From positions 1-26,894 of the forward strand of contig DLAR01000083.1 in NCBI GenBank assembly GCA_002494015.1: 26,894 nucleotides of DNA. Reading direction: 5' to 3'. A model generated the notes under the pieces. The model saw nothing but the letters and a program-made list of their open reading frames with translations, did no database searches and was not told the origin of the DNA. The stretch's first letter is position 1. Each line of letters begins with the position of its first letter. The position numbers were made by a program, and so were the translations under genes. Shown here in pieces: positions 1 through 7,553 of the stretch. This stretch comes from Porphyromonadaceae bacterium UBA7042 (GTDB lineage Bacteria; Bacteroidota; Bacteroidia; Bacteroidales; Muribaculaceae).

Positions 1-25
1 TTATCGTTTATCGTTTATCGTTTAT
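1..25. repeat. 7-bp tandem repeat at the window edge
   Basis: Three exact copies of TTATCGT and a partial fourth run from the first base of the window. The fourth copy supplies the stop codon of the polyprenyl synthase gene read from the other strand. Because the unit is 7 bp, each copy puts a TAA in a different frame on the minus strand. The array may continue to the left of the window. It has no obvious function and may be slippage-derived. Confidence 0.75.
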
Positions 26-996
26 TTTGTTTTAGCCACGACGAAGTCAAAGATGTCGAGCAGAGCCTGAGTTTCCTTGCCTTGGGGGAGGGTGGCGAGG
101 ATGGCGGCGGCCTCGTCGCGCAGGCGGTTCATCGTCGCATAGGCATACTCGATGCCTCCGGCGGCTTTGGCGTAGGCTATCAGTGTCGCGATTTCGTTTT
201 CGTCAAGTTGCTCGTGTCGTGAAAGCTCGACCATTTTCTCGCGGTCGGGGTGGTTGGCGCGCGTCAGGGCATAGAGCAACGGCAGCGTCACTTTCCCTTC
301 GCGGAGGTCGTTGCCGGTGGGTTTCCCGACGGCCGAATCGTCATAGTAGTCAAAAATATCGTCCTTGATCTGGAAACAGAGGCCGAACATTTCGGCAAAC
401 CGCCGCATTTTGTCAAGGCGGTCATCGTCGACACCGACCGCATAACACCCCATCTCGACGCACGACACGAAAAGCGAGGCCGTTTTGTGGGAAATGATTT
501 CAAAATAGGCTTTTTCGTCGAGACGGTGGAAACGGGCGTTGTAAATCTGGTCCATTTCGCCCACCGAAAGCAGCTTGCCGAGGCGGCCGAGCGTGTCGAT
601 AATCGGGAGGCTGCGGATCTCTACAGCCTGCCTGAGGGCCGTCGATGTGAAAAAGTCGCCGACGAGGACGGCGATGTGGTTGTCCCACACGCGGTTTATC
701 GTCTTGTGTCCGTGGCGCATATCCGAGTCGTCAATCACATCGTCGTGAATCAGCGACGCGTTGTGGAGCATCTCGACCGAGGCTGCCGCCGCGATAACGT
801 TTGTGTTGACTTTGTCAAAAATGCGGGCGGTGAGGATGACAAACATCGGCCTGAGCTGCTTCCCTTTATGGGTCAGATATCCGCGTATCACCTGATTCAT
901 CATGTCGTTGGATGACTCAAGGGCGGCGGCGATGCGCTTGTTAAGGGCATCCAGCTCGGGGGCAATTGTGTTGCGTATGGCTTCGATACTTGTCAT
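22..996 (-). CDS. Polyprenyl diphosphate synthase family protein
   Basis: This is a trans-isoprenyl diphosphate synthase of the IspB/octaprenyl type, which adds isopentenyl units to an allylic diphosphate to make the side chain of menaquinone or a related quinone. Both aspartate-rich motifs are intact: DDVID at residues 85-89 and DDIFD at 212-216, counted from the ATG at 996. The KGKQLRP substrate-binding motif lies at about 44-50. The length of 324 residues is normal. An in-frame TTG two codons upstream (1000-1002) could also start the protein, but it coincides with the predicted transcription start, so the ATG is preferred. The enzyme is cytoplasmic. Chain length of the product cannot be read from the sequence, so no gene symbol is given. 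Confidence 0.93.
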   Translation of the reverse strand: MTSIEAIRNTIAPELDALNKRIAAALESSNDMMNQVIRGYLTHKGKQLRPMFVILTARIFDKVNTNVIAAAASVEMLHNASLIHDDVIDDSDMRHGHKTINRVWDNHIAVLVGDFFTSTALRQAVEIRSLPIIDTLGRLGKLLSVGEMDQIYNARFHRLDEKAYFEIISHKTASLFVSCVEMGCYAVGVDDDRLDKMRRFAEMFGLCFQIKDDIFDYYDDSAVGKPTGNDLREGKVTLPLLYALTRANHPDREKMVELSRHEQLDENEIATLIAYAKAAGGIEYAYATMNRLRDEAAAILATLPQGKETQALLDIFDFVVAKTK

Positions 997-1006
997 AATC
1001 AAGGTG

Positions 1007-1038
1007 CAAAATTAATAAAAAACTTGTGATAATACCAA
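1007..1038 (-). promoter_or_regulatory. Promoter of the polyprenyl synthase gene
   Basis: Read on the minus strand there is a TTG (-33 element, 1036-1038), a 21-nt spacer and TAATTTTG (-7 element, 1007-1014), matching the Bacteroidetes primary sigma consensus. Transcription would begin around 1000-1003, leaving only a handful of bases before the ATG at 996. Confidence 0.6.
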
Positions 1039-1099
1039 CGACCGATTTAAAATCTTCGCAGAAATAGCGCGGAAAGGAGGGTTATTGGCGGCTTTTTAT

Positions 1100-1107
1100 T
1101 AACTTTG
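1100..1107 (+). promoter_or_regulatory. -7 element of recO
   Basis: TAACTTTG matches the Bacteroidetes -7 consensus TAnnTTTG exactly. It ends four bases before the recO ATG at 1112, so the transcript would be leaderless or nearly so. No TTG was found at the usual 19-21 nt spacing, so the -33 part is weak. Confidence 0.5.
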
Positions 1108-1111
1108 TATC

Positions 1112-1843
1112 ATGGCATCAAGCGAAATACACCTCATAGCGTTGAAACTCGTGAAATATAGTGACCGGCAGTCGATTCTGACCGCCTATTCACTTGAGTC
1201 CGGGTGTGTCTCCTTTACAATCCAGACCGGGGCCGGGAAAGCATCCTCGCGGACACGGGCGTTAACGATGCCGCTGAGCATCCTGACCGCCGTGGCCGAT
1301 GTGGGGGGGAGGCACAGGATTCCTCCGTTGCGCAATCCTGTTCCGTCGCCGCCGTTGTGTGGTGTCAACTCGTCGCCTATGAAGCAGATGATAGCGATGT
1401 TTGCGGCCGAGCTGCTGTCAGTGCTGCTGAAAGAAAGCCAGCCTGACGAGGCGATGTTCAGGTTCTTGGTCTCGTCGATACAGGTCCTTGACCATGCCGA
1501 GGGGCGCGGGATTGCCAATTTTCCGGTGGCATTTCTGTATAATCTCGCCCGTCATGCGGGCATTGAGCCTGACAGGTCGACTTATCGCGACGGGCGTGTG
1601 TTTGACATGCGCGACGGGTTGTGGCGCGACACCGCCCCGGTGGCCCATCATTATTATCTCGGGACCGAGGAATCGCGCACGGCCGCCATGGTGGCGCGCA
1701 TTACGATGGAAAATATGTGCAAGTTTGATTTTTCAAGAGCAGAACGCAACCGCGTGCTTGACCTGATGCTTGAATATTACACGATGCATTATGTCTCGCT
1801 CCGAAACCTGAAGTCACTGGATGTACTCCGTAGTTTCGTCTGA
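1112..1843 (+). CDS. recO: DNA repair protein RecO
   Basis: RecO works in the RecFOR pathway: it binds single-stranded DNA and SSB and helps load RecA at gaps. The 243-residue protein has the N-terminal OB-fold pattern expected of the family (residues about 1-80, including LKLVKYSDRQSILTAYS) followed by the helical domain with FLYNLARHAGIEP near residue 145-157. The length fits the family. The ATG at 1112 is the first in frame and directly follows a -7 box, so it is well supported. The gene stands alone: the upstream neighbour is divergent, and the last 30 bp overlap a convergent small ORF on the other strand. It acts in the cytoplasm. Confidence 0.9.
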   Translation: MASSEIHLIALKLVKYSDRQSILTAYSLESGCVSFTIQTGAGKASSRTRALTMPLSILTAVADVGGRHRIPPLRNPVPSPPLCGVNSSPMKQMIAMFAAELLSVLLKESQPDEAMFRFLVSSIQVLDHAEGRGIANFPVAFLYNLARHAGIEPDRSTYRDGRVFDMRDGLWRDTAPVAHHYYLGTEESRTAAMVARITMENMCKFDFSRAERNRVLDLMLEYYTMHYVSLRNLKSLDVLRSFV

Positions 1844-1999
1844 ATTCTTTCCTTCGGCTTTGATGGCCTGCAGAGCGCGGCGTTGGCGTCGGTGTATCGA
1901 GATTCTGTTTATGTAGAACCCCGTCAGGGATACGGCAATCACCATGATGGCGACTGCAATCAGTTCGAGCAGATTGTTTTCAAGCATCTGAAGTGTCAT
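1814..1999 (-). CDS. Small single-pass membrane protein, function unknown
   Basis: This 61-residue ORF has a hydrophobic segment at about residues 9-30 (LLELIAVAIMVIAVSLTGFYI), then a strongly basic stretch (NRISIHRRQRRALQ) and an acidic tail. The arrangement fits an inner-membrane protein with its C-terminus inside the cell by the positive-inside rule. It overlaps the 3' end of recO by 30 bp in antisense. The membrane segment lies outside that overlap, so it is not simply a shadow of recO. There is no Shine-Dalgarno sequence and no clear promoter, and I do not recognise the family. It is probably real because of the topology, but this is uncertain. Confidence 0.5.
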   Translation of the reverse strand: MTLQMLENNLLELIAVAIMVIAVSLTGFYINRISIHRRQRRALQAIKAEGKNSDETTEYIQ

Positions 2000-2124
2000 T
2001 TGGGAGGTTATTATTTATATGTTGTATAACATCTATGGGCTGATAATGGTTTGATGAACCGTGATAATGGTAAGTGTCTGACAAATTTTATAAATCGCTT
2101 ACTTATTTATTGATAAAAAATGCT

Positions 2125-2132
2125 TATCTTTG
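2125..2132 (+). promoter_or_regulatory. -7 promoter element ahead of an orphan hairpin
   Basis: TATCTTTG followed by CA is a strong match to the Bacteroidetes -7 element. No TTG is found at normal spacing. There is no gene directly downstream; the hairpin at 2136-2166 starts at about the predicted transcription start. The rest of the gap between the small ORF and the tRNA (2000-2330) is AT-rich, with a repeated GATAATGGT near 2042 and 2062 and no convincing ORF. Confidence 0.45.
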
Positions 2133-2135
2133 CAT

Positions 2136-2176
2136 CGGAAGATAAAAATTAACGTTTTATCTTTCGGCCTTTTCTT
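2136..2176 (+). terminator. Hairpin with T-rich tail directly after a promoter
   Basis: The arms 2136-2147 and 2155-2166 can form a 12-bp stem with one G-U pair and a 7-nt loop (ATTAACG). They are followed by CCTTTTCTT at 2168-2176, resembling an intrinsic terminator. Combined with the -7 box just upstream, this could make a short transcript of about 40 nt, or stop leaky transcription before the tRNA promoter. Confidence 0.5.
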
Positions 2177-2279
2177 AATCTATACGATTTTGTTTATGGA
2201 TATTTGGATTGTCTATGGTTCACTTATTTTATTTTTTTATCGGTTGAGTGTTAAAATATAGTTAAATCCTATCGAGAAT

Positions 2280-2310
2280 TTGGCGCGTATGAAAAAAAGA
2301 CCTACCTTTG
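2280..2310 (+). promoter_or_regulatory. Promoter of the initiator tRNA gene
   Basis: TTG at 2280-2282, a 20-nt spacer and TACCTTTG at 2303-2310 form a textbook Bacteroidetes promoter. The tRNA begins about 20 nt downstream, leaving a short 5' leader for processing. Confidence 0.75.
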
Positions 2311-2330
2311 CACTCACAAAACAAAAACAT

Positions 2331-2402
<72 letters not shown>

Positions 2403-2413
2403 CTAAAAAAGTA

Positions 2414-2446
2414 AGAGGCTGTGTCACTGACGCAGCCTCTTTTGCT
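2414..2446 (+). terminator. Intrinsic terminator of the tRNA gene
   Basis: AGAGGCTGTGTCA (2414-2426) pairs with TGACGCAGCCTCT (2428-2440), with one G-U pair and an effective small loop at the apex. TTTTGCTTTT follows. It is a strong rho-independent terminator and separates the tRNA from the ybaK operon. Confidence 0.85.
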
Positions 2447-2472
2447 TTTCTGCAATTGTTTTGTTATTTTTG
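2442..2472 (+). promoter_or_regulatory. Promoter of the ybaK-aroC operon
   Basis: TTG at 2442-2444, a 20-nt spacer and TATTTTTG at 2465-2472 match the Bacteroidetes consensus. The -33 element is built from the T-tract of the preceding terminator, so the two signals overlap. The predicted leader to the ybaK ATG is about 50 nt. Confidence 0.6.
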
Positions 2473-2526
2473 CAGATGGTGTGCTGTTTCAAGGCAAGGT
2501 TGCGCCACATATAAATACATATAGTT

Positions 2527-3015
2527 ATGGAGAAAATACAGAAAACCAATGTCGCCCGACTGCTCGACAAGGCCAAGATTCCCTACGGGTTGGTTCCCTA
2601 TGAGGTCGACCCCGACAATCTTGCCGCCGATCATGTCGCCGAGTCGCTTGGCGAGGATATTAACCGCGTGTTCAAGACGCTCGTGCTCCACGGTGACCGT
2701 TGCGGCTACTTTGTGTGCGTCATCCCCGGGAACATGGAGGTTGACCTTAAAAAGGCAGCCAAGGCTGCCGGGGCCAAAAAGGCTGAAATGATTCCGATGA
2801 AGGAGCTGCTGCCATTGACGGGATACATTCGCGGCGGCTGTTCTCCCATAGGGATGAAAAAAGCGTTCCCGACATTTTTCCATTCCACCGCGATTGATTT
2901 TGACACCATTTTCGTGTCGGCCGGAGTGCGCGGACTCCAATTGAAAATTAATCCCCGCGACCTCATTGACTACACCCGCGCCACTGTTGCCGACGTGGCC
3001 GCGGCCGATAAATAA
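2527..3015 (+). CDS. ybaK: Cys-tRNA(Pro)/Cys-tRNA deacylase, YbaK/EbsC family
   Basis: This 162-residue protein belongs to the YbaK branch of the aminoacyl-tRNA editing family, which hydrolyses cysteine mischarged onto tRNA(Pro). The family-defining lysine is seen as K50 in RVFKTLVLHG. GYIRGGCSPIGMKK near residues 98-111 and the C-terminal SAGVRGLQLKINP block are also typical. The ATG at 2527 gives the usual family length. It is first in a forward run, and its stop is 7 bp before aroC, so co-transcription with aroC is likely. The two functions are unrelated, so the operon link is probably just housekeeping. The protein is cytoplasmic and acts near prolyl-tRNA synthetase. Confidence 0.92.
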   Translation: MEKIQKTNVARLLDKAKIPYGLVPYEVDPDNLAADHVAESLGEDINRVFKTLVLHGDRCGYFVCVIPGNMEVDLKKAAKAAGAKKAEMIPMKELLPLTGYIRGGCSPIGMKKAFPTFFHSTAIDFDTIFVSAGVRGLQLKINPRDLIDYTRATVADVAAADK

Positions 3016-3022
3016 CCCCTGT

Positions 3023-4093
3023 ATGAACACATTCGGAACACTATACCGCCTGACCACCTTCGGCGAGAGCCACGGCCCGGCAATCGGGGGCGTTATTGAC
3101 GGGATGCCCCCGGGAATCGCCATTGACCTCGACCGCGTTCAGGCCGAGCTTGACCGCCGCCGTCCCGGTCAGTCGGCCATAACCACTTCGCGCCGCGAGG
3201 ATGACAAGGTCGAGATTCTCTCGGGAATATTTGAAGGCAAGACCACCGGCACGCCGATAGGCTTTGTCATCCGCAACGGCAATCACCGCTCGGCCGACTA
3301 CGGGCAGTTGCGCCACGCCTTCCGTCCCGGTCATGCCGATTTTACCTACACGGCCAAATACGGCCTGCGCGACTTTGCCGGAGGCGGCCGCGCCTCGGCC
3401 CGCGAGACGGCCTGCCGTGTCGTGGGCGGTGCGTTTGCCCGTCAGGCCCTTGAACTGAAAGGGATAAGGATATTTGCCTATACGTCACAGGTGGGTGCTG
3501 TCAAGATTCCGCTCGGTTGCGATGAGGTTGATCCGTCGCTGATTGACACGAATCCCGTTCGTTGTCCCCATGCCCCGACCGCAGCCGAAATGGAGCAGCT
3601 CATAAAACGCGTAAAAACTGACGGCGATACAATCGGCGGCATCGTGACATGTGTGGCTGCCGGGGTGCCGGCCGGTCTTGGCGAGCCTGTCTATGGCAAA
3701 CTCTCCGCGCGGCTTGCCGAGGCAATGATGGGGATAAATGCCGCCAAGGGCTTTGACTACGGCACAGGATTTGACGTGGCCTCGATGCTCGGCAGTCAGA
3801 TAATCGACCCCTTTGAAACCGACAGTGACGGCCGCATCGTTACAACGCGAAACCATTCGGGCGGCATACAGGGCGGCATATCCAACGGCGCGCCTGTCTA
3901 TTTCCGCGTCGCGTTCAAGCCTGTCGCGACCCTCATGCGCGACGTAACGACGGTAGATGACTGCGGCAACCCCACGGTGCTGAAAGCCGCAGGCCGTCAT
4001 GACCCCTGCGTTGTCCCCCGCGCCGTCCCCGTAGTCGAGGCCATGACTGCCATCACCCTCCTTGACAGCATGATTGTGGCAGGAAGGTACTAA
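3023..4093 (+). CDS. aroC: Chorismate synthase
   Basis: AroC catalyses the last step of the shikimate pathway, converting 5-enolpyruvylshikimate 3-phosphate to chorismate with reduced FMN. The N-terminus MNTFGTLYRLTTFGESHG is the classical signature. GHADFTYTAKYG at about residue 107-118 and the RNHSGGIQGGISNG block at about 276-289 carry the FMN and substrate contacts. The open frame extends 19 codons upstream, but that extension lies inside ybaK, so the ATG at 3023 is the start and the protein has 356 residues, normal for the family. It follows ybaK by 7 bp and precedes a radical SAM gene by 21 bp, so all three are probably one transcript. Confidence 0.96.
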   Translation: MNTFGTLYRLTTFGESHGPAIGGVIDGMPPGIAIDLDRVQAELDRRRPGQSAITTSRREDDKVEILSGIFEGKTTGTPIGFVIRNGNHRSADYGQLRHAFRPGHADFTYTAKYGLRDFAGGGRASARETACRVVGGAFARQALELKGIRIFAYTSQVGAVKIPLGCDEVDPSLIDTNPVRCPHAPTAAEMEQLIKRVKTDGDTIGGIVTCVAAGVPAGLGEPVYGKLSARLAEAMMGINAAKGFDYGTGFDVASMLGSQIIDPFETDSDGRIVTTRNHSGGIQGGISNGAPVYFRVAFKPVATLMRDVTTVDDCGNPTVLKAAGRHDPCVVPRAVPVVEAMTAITLLDSMIVAGRY

Positions 4094-4114
4094 CCAACCC
4101 CAACCGATAAGACC

Positions 4115-5026
4115 GTGTACCGTAATTTCTCAGACTTCCTTGCCGGGCAGTTTCCCGGCGTAAAAATGCAGAAACTTGCCGTGAACGCGGGTTTCACCTG
4201 TCCCAACCGTGACGGAACCCGGGGGCGGGGAGGCTGCACCTACTGCAATAACCAGTCATTCAATCCCGGCTACTGTGCTCCCTCGCTGAGCGTCACCGAG
4301 CAAGTCGAGGAAGGCAAGCGTTTCTTTGCGCGCAAATATCCGTCGATGCGTTATCTGGCCTATTTTCAAGCCTATACCAATACCCACAGCGACGATATCG
4401 ACCGGCTCATGGGCCTTTATCGCGAGGCACTCGCGGTCGATGGCGTCGACGGAGTCATAATCGGGACCCGCCCCGACTGCATGCCCGACGAGCTGCTGCG
4501 CCGGCTGAAAGAACTCCCATGGGTTATGGTCGAGTATGGGGCCGAGACTTCCCACAACTCCACCCTTGGCCTGATAAACCGCTGCCACACTTGGGAGGAG
4601 ACCGTCGATGCCGTCATGCGCACCCACAGTGCCGGAATCCCCGTGGGGTTGCATTTCATTATGGGGCTTCCCGGCGAGACAGAGGAGATGATGCTTGCCA
4701 CAATCGACGCTATCAATGCGCTCCCGGTCGATACGGTAAAGTTTCACCAGCTACAGCTCGTCAGAGGCACCCGCATGGCCCGAGACGTGGAGGCCGGACT
4801 TTATGACATCCCCCGTTTCACCCCCGAGAGCTACATAGACCTCTGCGTCAAGATAATCCGCCATCTGCGGCCCGACATAGCCATTGAGCGTTTCGTCTCC
4901 CAGTCGCCCGCCGACCTTCTCATTTATCCCCGTTGGGGACTCAAAAACTACCAGTTTGCCGCCTTGCTTCATAACCGGCTGAATAGTTGCGATAAACGCA
5001 ATGGCGAGTTAATAAACCCTAAATAA
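4115..5026 (+). CDS. TIGR01212-type radical SAM protein (YhcC-like)
   Basis: This 303-residue protein matches the YhcC family of radical SAM enzymes, whose substrate is not firmly established. The cluster-binding cysteines sit in the family's unusual spacing: C29, C41 and C44, within CPNRDGTRGRGGCTYCNNQS. This pattern is not the common CX3CX2C. Further conserved blocks are YFQAYTNTHS at about 88-97, IIGTRPDCMPDEL at about 115-127 and HFIMGLPGETEEMM at about 179-192. The start is a GTG at 4115. The next in-frame Met is residue 18 and would remove a conserved N-terminal segment. It is the last gene of the ybaK-aroC run. It acts in the cytoplasm and needs a [4Fe-4S] cluster. Confidence 0.9.
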   Translation: MYRNFSDFLAGQFPGVKMQKLAVNAGFTCPNRDGTRGRGGCTYCNNQSFNPGYCAPSLSVTEQVEEGKRFFARKYPSMRYLAYFQAYTNTHSDDIDRLMGLYREALAVDGVDGVIIGTRPDCMPDELLRRLKELPWVMVEYGAETSHNSTLGLINRCHTWEETVDAVMRTHSAGIPVGLHFIMGLPGETEEMMLATIDAINALPVDTVKFHQLQLVRGTRMARDVEAGLYDIPRFTPESYIDLCVKIIRHLRPDIAIERFVSQSPADLLIYPRWGLKNYQFAALLHNRLNSCDKRNGELINPK

Positions 5027-5114
5027 TGGCATAGCGGTTTGCCGGTTGGTCGTATTTATTAGGGGGGTGGGAAAAATCTTTGTGGCAAAGTGTAGAAAAT
5101 TCGGGGATAATCAT

Positions 5115-5122
5115 TATCTTTG
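5115..5122 (+). promoter_or_regulatory. -7 promoter element of pnp
   Basis: TATCTTTG followed by CACC is an excellent Bacteroidetes -7 match, about 40 nt before the pnp ATG. No TTG lies at the usual spacing, so only the -7 half is supported. No clear terminator was seen between the upstream radical SAM gene and this site. Confidence 0.55.
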
Positions 5123-5163
5123 CACCTATATACTAAAATATAAGCTGAAGAATAATCATTTTT

Positions 5164-7434
5164 ATGAATCCAATTAAGAAAACCATCGAGCTGCCCGACG
5201 GTCGCACGATCACTATCGAGACCGGCAAATTAGCGAAACAGGCCGATGGAGCGGTAGAACTGCGCATGGGCAACACCATGCTGCTTGCAACAGTTGTTAC
5301 GGCCAAGGAGGCCGGTGAAGGGGTTGACTTTATGCCCCTGCAGGTTGAGTACAAAGAAAAATTCTCATCCAACGGACGTTTTCCCGGCGGCTTCCTCAAG
5401 CGCGAGGGACGTGCCAGCGACTATGAAATCCTGACCTCACGCCTTGTTGACCGCGTGCTGCGTCCCCTTTTCCCCGACAATTACCATGCCGATACTTTTG
5501 TACAGGTTACAATGTACTCAAGCGACGGCGTAGACATGCCCGACGCGCTTGCCGGACTTGCCGCCTCGGCTGCCATCGCAGTCAGCGACATTCCCTTCAA
5601 CGGCCCCATCTCGGAAGTGCGTGTCGCCCGCGTCAATGGTGAGTTTGTCATCGATCCCACATTTGAACAACTCGAAAAGGCCGACATGGAACTCATGGTC
5701 GGTGCAACCTATGATAACATCATGATGGTCGAGGGCGAGATGAACGAGGTTTCGGAAACCGACCTTCTCAACGCTCTGCGTGCCGCCCACGATGCAATCA
5801 AGATTCAGTGCAAGGCTCAGATGGAACTGGCCGAGGAAGTCGGCTCGACCGTCAAGCGCGAGTACTGCCACGAAGTCAATGACGAGGAACTCCGCAAGGA
5901 TGTTCACGAAAAGTGCTATGACAAGGCTTATGCGGTCGCCAAGGCCGGATGCGCCGACAAGCACTGGCGTCAGGACAGCTTTGACAAAATCTGCGAAGAA
6001 TATATCGAGTCTCTCCCCGAGGAGGAACGCGACGAGAAGACCGCGCTGGTTAAGCGCTACTATCATGACGTGGAGAAAGAGGCCGTGCGCCGCTGCATCC
6101 TCGACGAGGGCATCCGTCTCGACGGCCGCAAGACCACCGAGATCCGTCCCATCTGGTGCGAGGTTGACTATCTGCCCGGACCTCACGGATCGGCAGTGTT
6201 CACCCGTGGCGAGACCCAGTCGCTCGCAACCGTGACCCTCGGCACCAAGCTCGACGAGAAGATTCTCGACGACGTTCTCAATCAGGGCCGCGAGCGTTTC
6301 CTGCTCCACTATAACTTCCCCCCCTTCTCGACAGGCGAGGCCAAGCCGGTGCGTGGCGTAGGCCGCCGCGAGGTAGGTCACGGAAATCTTGCCCACCGTG
6401 CGCTGAAACGCATGTTCCCCGATGATTTCCCCTACGTCTGCCGCATCGTCAGCGACATCCTTGAGTCAAACGGCTCGTCATCGATGGCAACCGTGTGTGC
6501 CGGTACTCTCTCGCTGCTCGACGCAGGCGTGAAGATGAAGAAGCCTGTCAGCGGTATCGCTATGGGCCTTATCACCGACAATGACGGCAGCGGCAAGTAT
6601 GCCGTGCTGAGCGACATCCTCGGCGACGAAGACCACCTCGGCGACATGGACTTCAAGGTGACAGGTACCCGCGACGGTATCACCGCCACCCAGATGGACA
6701 TCAAGTGTGACGGTCTGAGCTACGAAATCCTTGAAAAGGCACTTCTGCAGGCTCGTGACGGACGTCTCCACATCCTTGACAAAATCGAGGAGACAATCCC
6801 CGCTCCCCGCGAGGATTACAAGCCCCACGTTCCCCGCATCGTCACCATGCTTATCCCCAAAGAGCTTATCGGTGCTGTAATCGGCCCGGGCGGAAAGATT
6901 ATCCAAGGCATTCAGGAAGCCAGTGGCGCGACTGTGTCAATCGACGAAATCCCCGAAGGCGGATACATCGAAGTAGCCGCAGCCAACAAGGCATCTATCG
7001 ACAAGGCGCTTGAAATGATCAACGCTATCGTCGAGCTTCCCGAGGAAGGCAAGGTTTATCAGGGCACCGTGCGCTCGATTCTCGAATTTGGCGCGTTTGT
7101 GGAATTCATGCCCAACCGTGACGGCCTTCTCCACATTTCGGAAATCTCTTGGGATCGTCTCGAAAACATGGAGGCAGCCGGTCTCAAGGAAGGTGACCGC
7201 GTCGAGGTCAAGCTCATCGAGATTGACAAAAAGACCGGCAAGTACCGCCTGTCGATGCGCGCCCTTCAGCCCAAGCCCGAAGGATATGTAGAGCGTGAGC
7301 GCGCTCCCCGTGCTCCTCGCGGCGACCGTGGCGACCGCGCTCCCCGTGGCGACCGCAATGACCGCGGACCCCGTGGCGACCGCGGGCCTCGCAATGACCG
7401 TGGTCCCCGCAACGACCGCGGACCCCGCAACTGA
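5164..7434 (+). CDS. pnp: Polyribonucleotide nucleotidyltransferase (PNPase)
   Basis: PNPase degrades RNA from the 3' end by phosphorolysis and can add tails in reverse; it is part of the RNA-decay machinery in the cytoplasm. The 756 residues contain, in order: a first RNase PH domain (about 14-145), an all-helical linker, a second, catalytic RNase PH domain (about 325-545, with FSTGEAKPVRGVGRREVGHG and LGDEDHLGDMDFK), a KH domain with its G-x-x-G loop at 574-577 (IGPGGK), and an S1 domain from about 629. The last 40 residues are a low-complexity tail of GDR, APR, NDR and GPR units, rich in Arg, Gly and Asp. Such tails usually contact RNA. The gene is monocistronic, with its own -7 element and terminator. 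Confidence 0.97.
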   Translation: MNPIKKTIELPDGRTITIETGKLAKQADGAVELRMGNTMLLATVVTAKEAGEGVDFMPLQVEYKEKFSSNGRFPGGFLKREGRASDYEILTSRLVDRVLRPLFPDNYHADTFVQVTMYSSDGVDMPDALAGLAASAAIAVSDIPFNGPISEVRVARVNGEFVIDPTFEQLEKADMELMVGATYDNIMMVEGEMNEVSETDLLNALRAAHDAIKIQCKAQMELAEEVGSTVKREYCHEVNDEELRKDVHEKCYDKAYAVAKAGCADKHWRQDSFDKICEEYIESLPEEERDEKTALVKRYYHDVEKEAVRRCILDEGIRLDGRKTTEIRPIWCEVDYLPGPHGSAVFTRGETQSLATVTLGTKLDEKILDDVLNQGRERFLLHYNFPPFSTGEAKPVRGVGRREVGHGNLAHRALKRMFPDDFPYVCRIVSDILESNGSSSMATVCAGTLSLLDAGVKMKKPVSGIAMGLITDNDGSGKYAVLSDILGDEDHLGDMDFKVTGTRDGITATQMDIKCDGLSYEILEKALLQARDGRLHILDKIEETIPAPREDYKPHVPRIVTMLIPKELIGAVIGPGGKIIQGIQEASGATVSIDEIPEGGYIEVAAANKASIDKALEMINAIVELPEEGKVYQGTVRSILEFGAFVEFMPNRDGLLHISEISWDRLENMEAAGLKEGDRVEVKLIEIDKKTGKYRLSMRALQPKPEGYVERERAPRAPRGDRGDRAPRGDRNDRGPRGDRGPRNDRGPRNDRGPRN

Positions 7435-7462
7435 TAACAGTTTCTGTTGAATATAATAAAAG

Positions 7463-7497
7463 GCGCCGCCGCTGTCAAGGAACAGTGGCGGCGCTTT
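7463..7497 (+). terminator. Terminator of pnp
   Basis: GCGCCGCCGCTGT (7463-7475) pairs with ACAGTGGCGGCGC (7482-7494) in a 13-bp stem with one G-U pair, followed by TTTCTGTCTTT. The stem is preceded by an A-run, so it may also stop transcripts arriving from the convergent porin gene. Confidence 0.85.
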
Positions 7498-7528
7498 CTG
7501 TCTTTCGGCTTTTTAGGTAGGAAACGAT

Positions 7529-7545
7529 TTAAGAGGTCGTTTTTA
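7529..7545 (+). repeat. 17-nt intergenic motif, copy 1
   Basis: TTAAGAGGTCGTTTTTA lies after the pnp terminator and just before the porin stop codon. It matches 15 of 17 positions of the sequence at 26829-26845 behind carB. It may be a fragment of a dispersed palindromic repeat, but two copies in one window are not enough to establish that. Confidence 0.4.
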
Positions 7546-7553
7546 ACTTAATC

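Noticed and set aside
250..915. 221-residue plus-strand ORF
   Set aside because: It lies wholly antisense to the polyprenyl synthase gene, which has intact catalytic motifs. The ORF is a by-product of GC-rich codon use.
2966..3022. N-terminal extension of aroC into ybaK
   Set aside because: The canonical chorismate synthase N-terminus begins at 3023; the extra 19 codons overlap the end of ybaK.
5518..6396. 292-residue minus-strand ORF inside pnp
   Set aside because: It is antisense to conserved PNPase coding sequence, with no promoter and no recognisable motif.
7310..7434. Repetitive DNA at the pnp 3' end as a CRISPR-like or phase-variable array
   Set aside because: The units are in frame, irregular in length and code for a low-complexity protein tail; there are no spacers and no frameshifting unit size.
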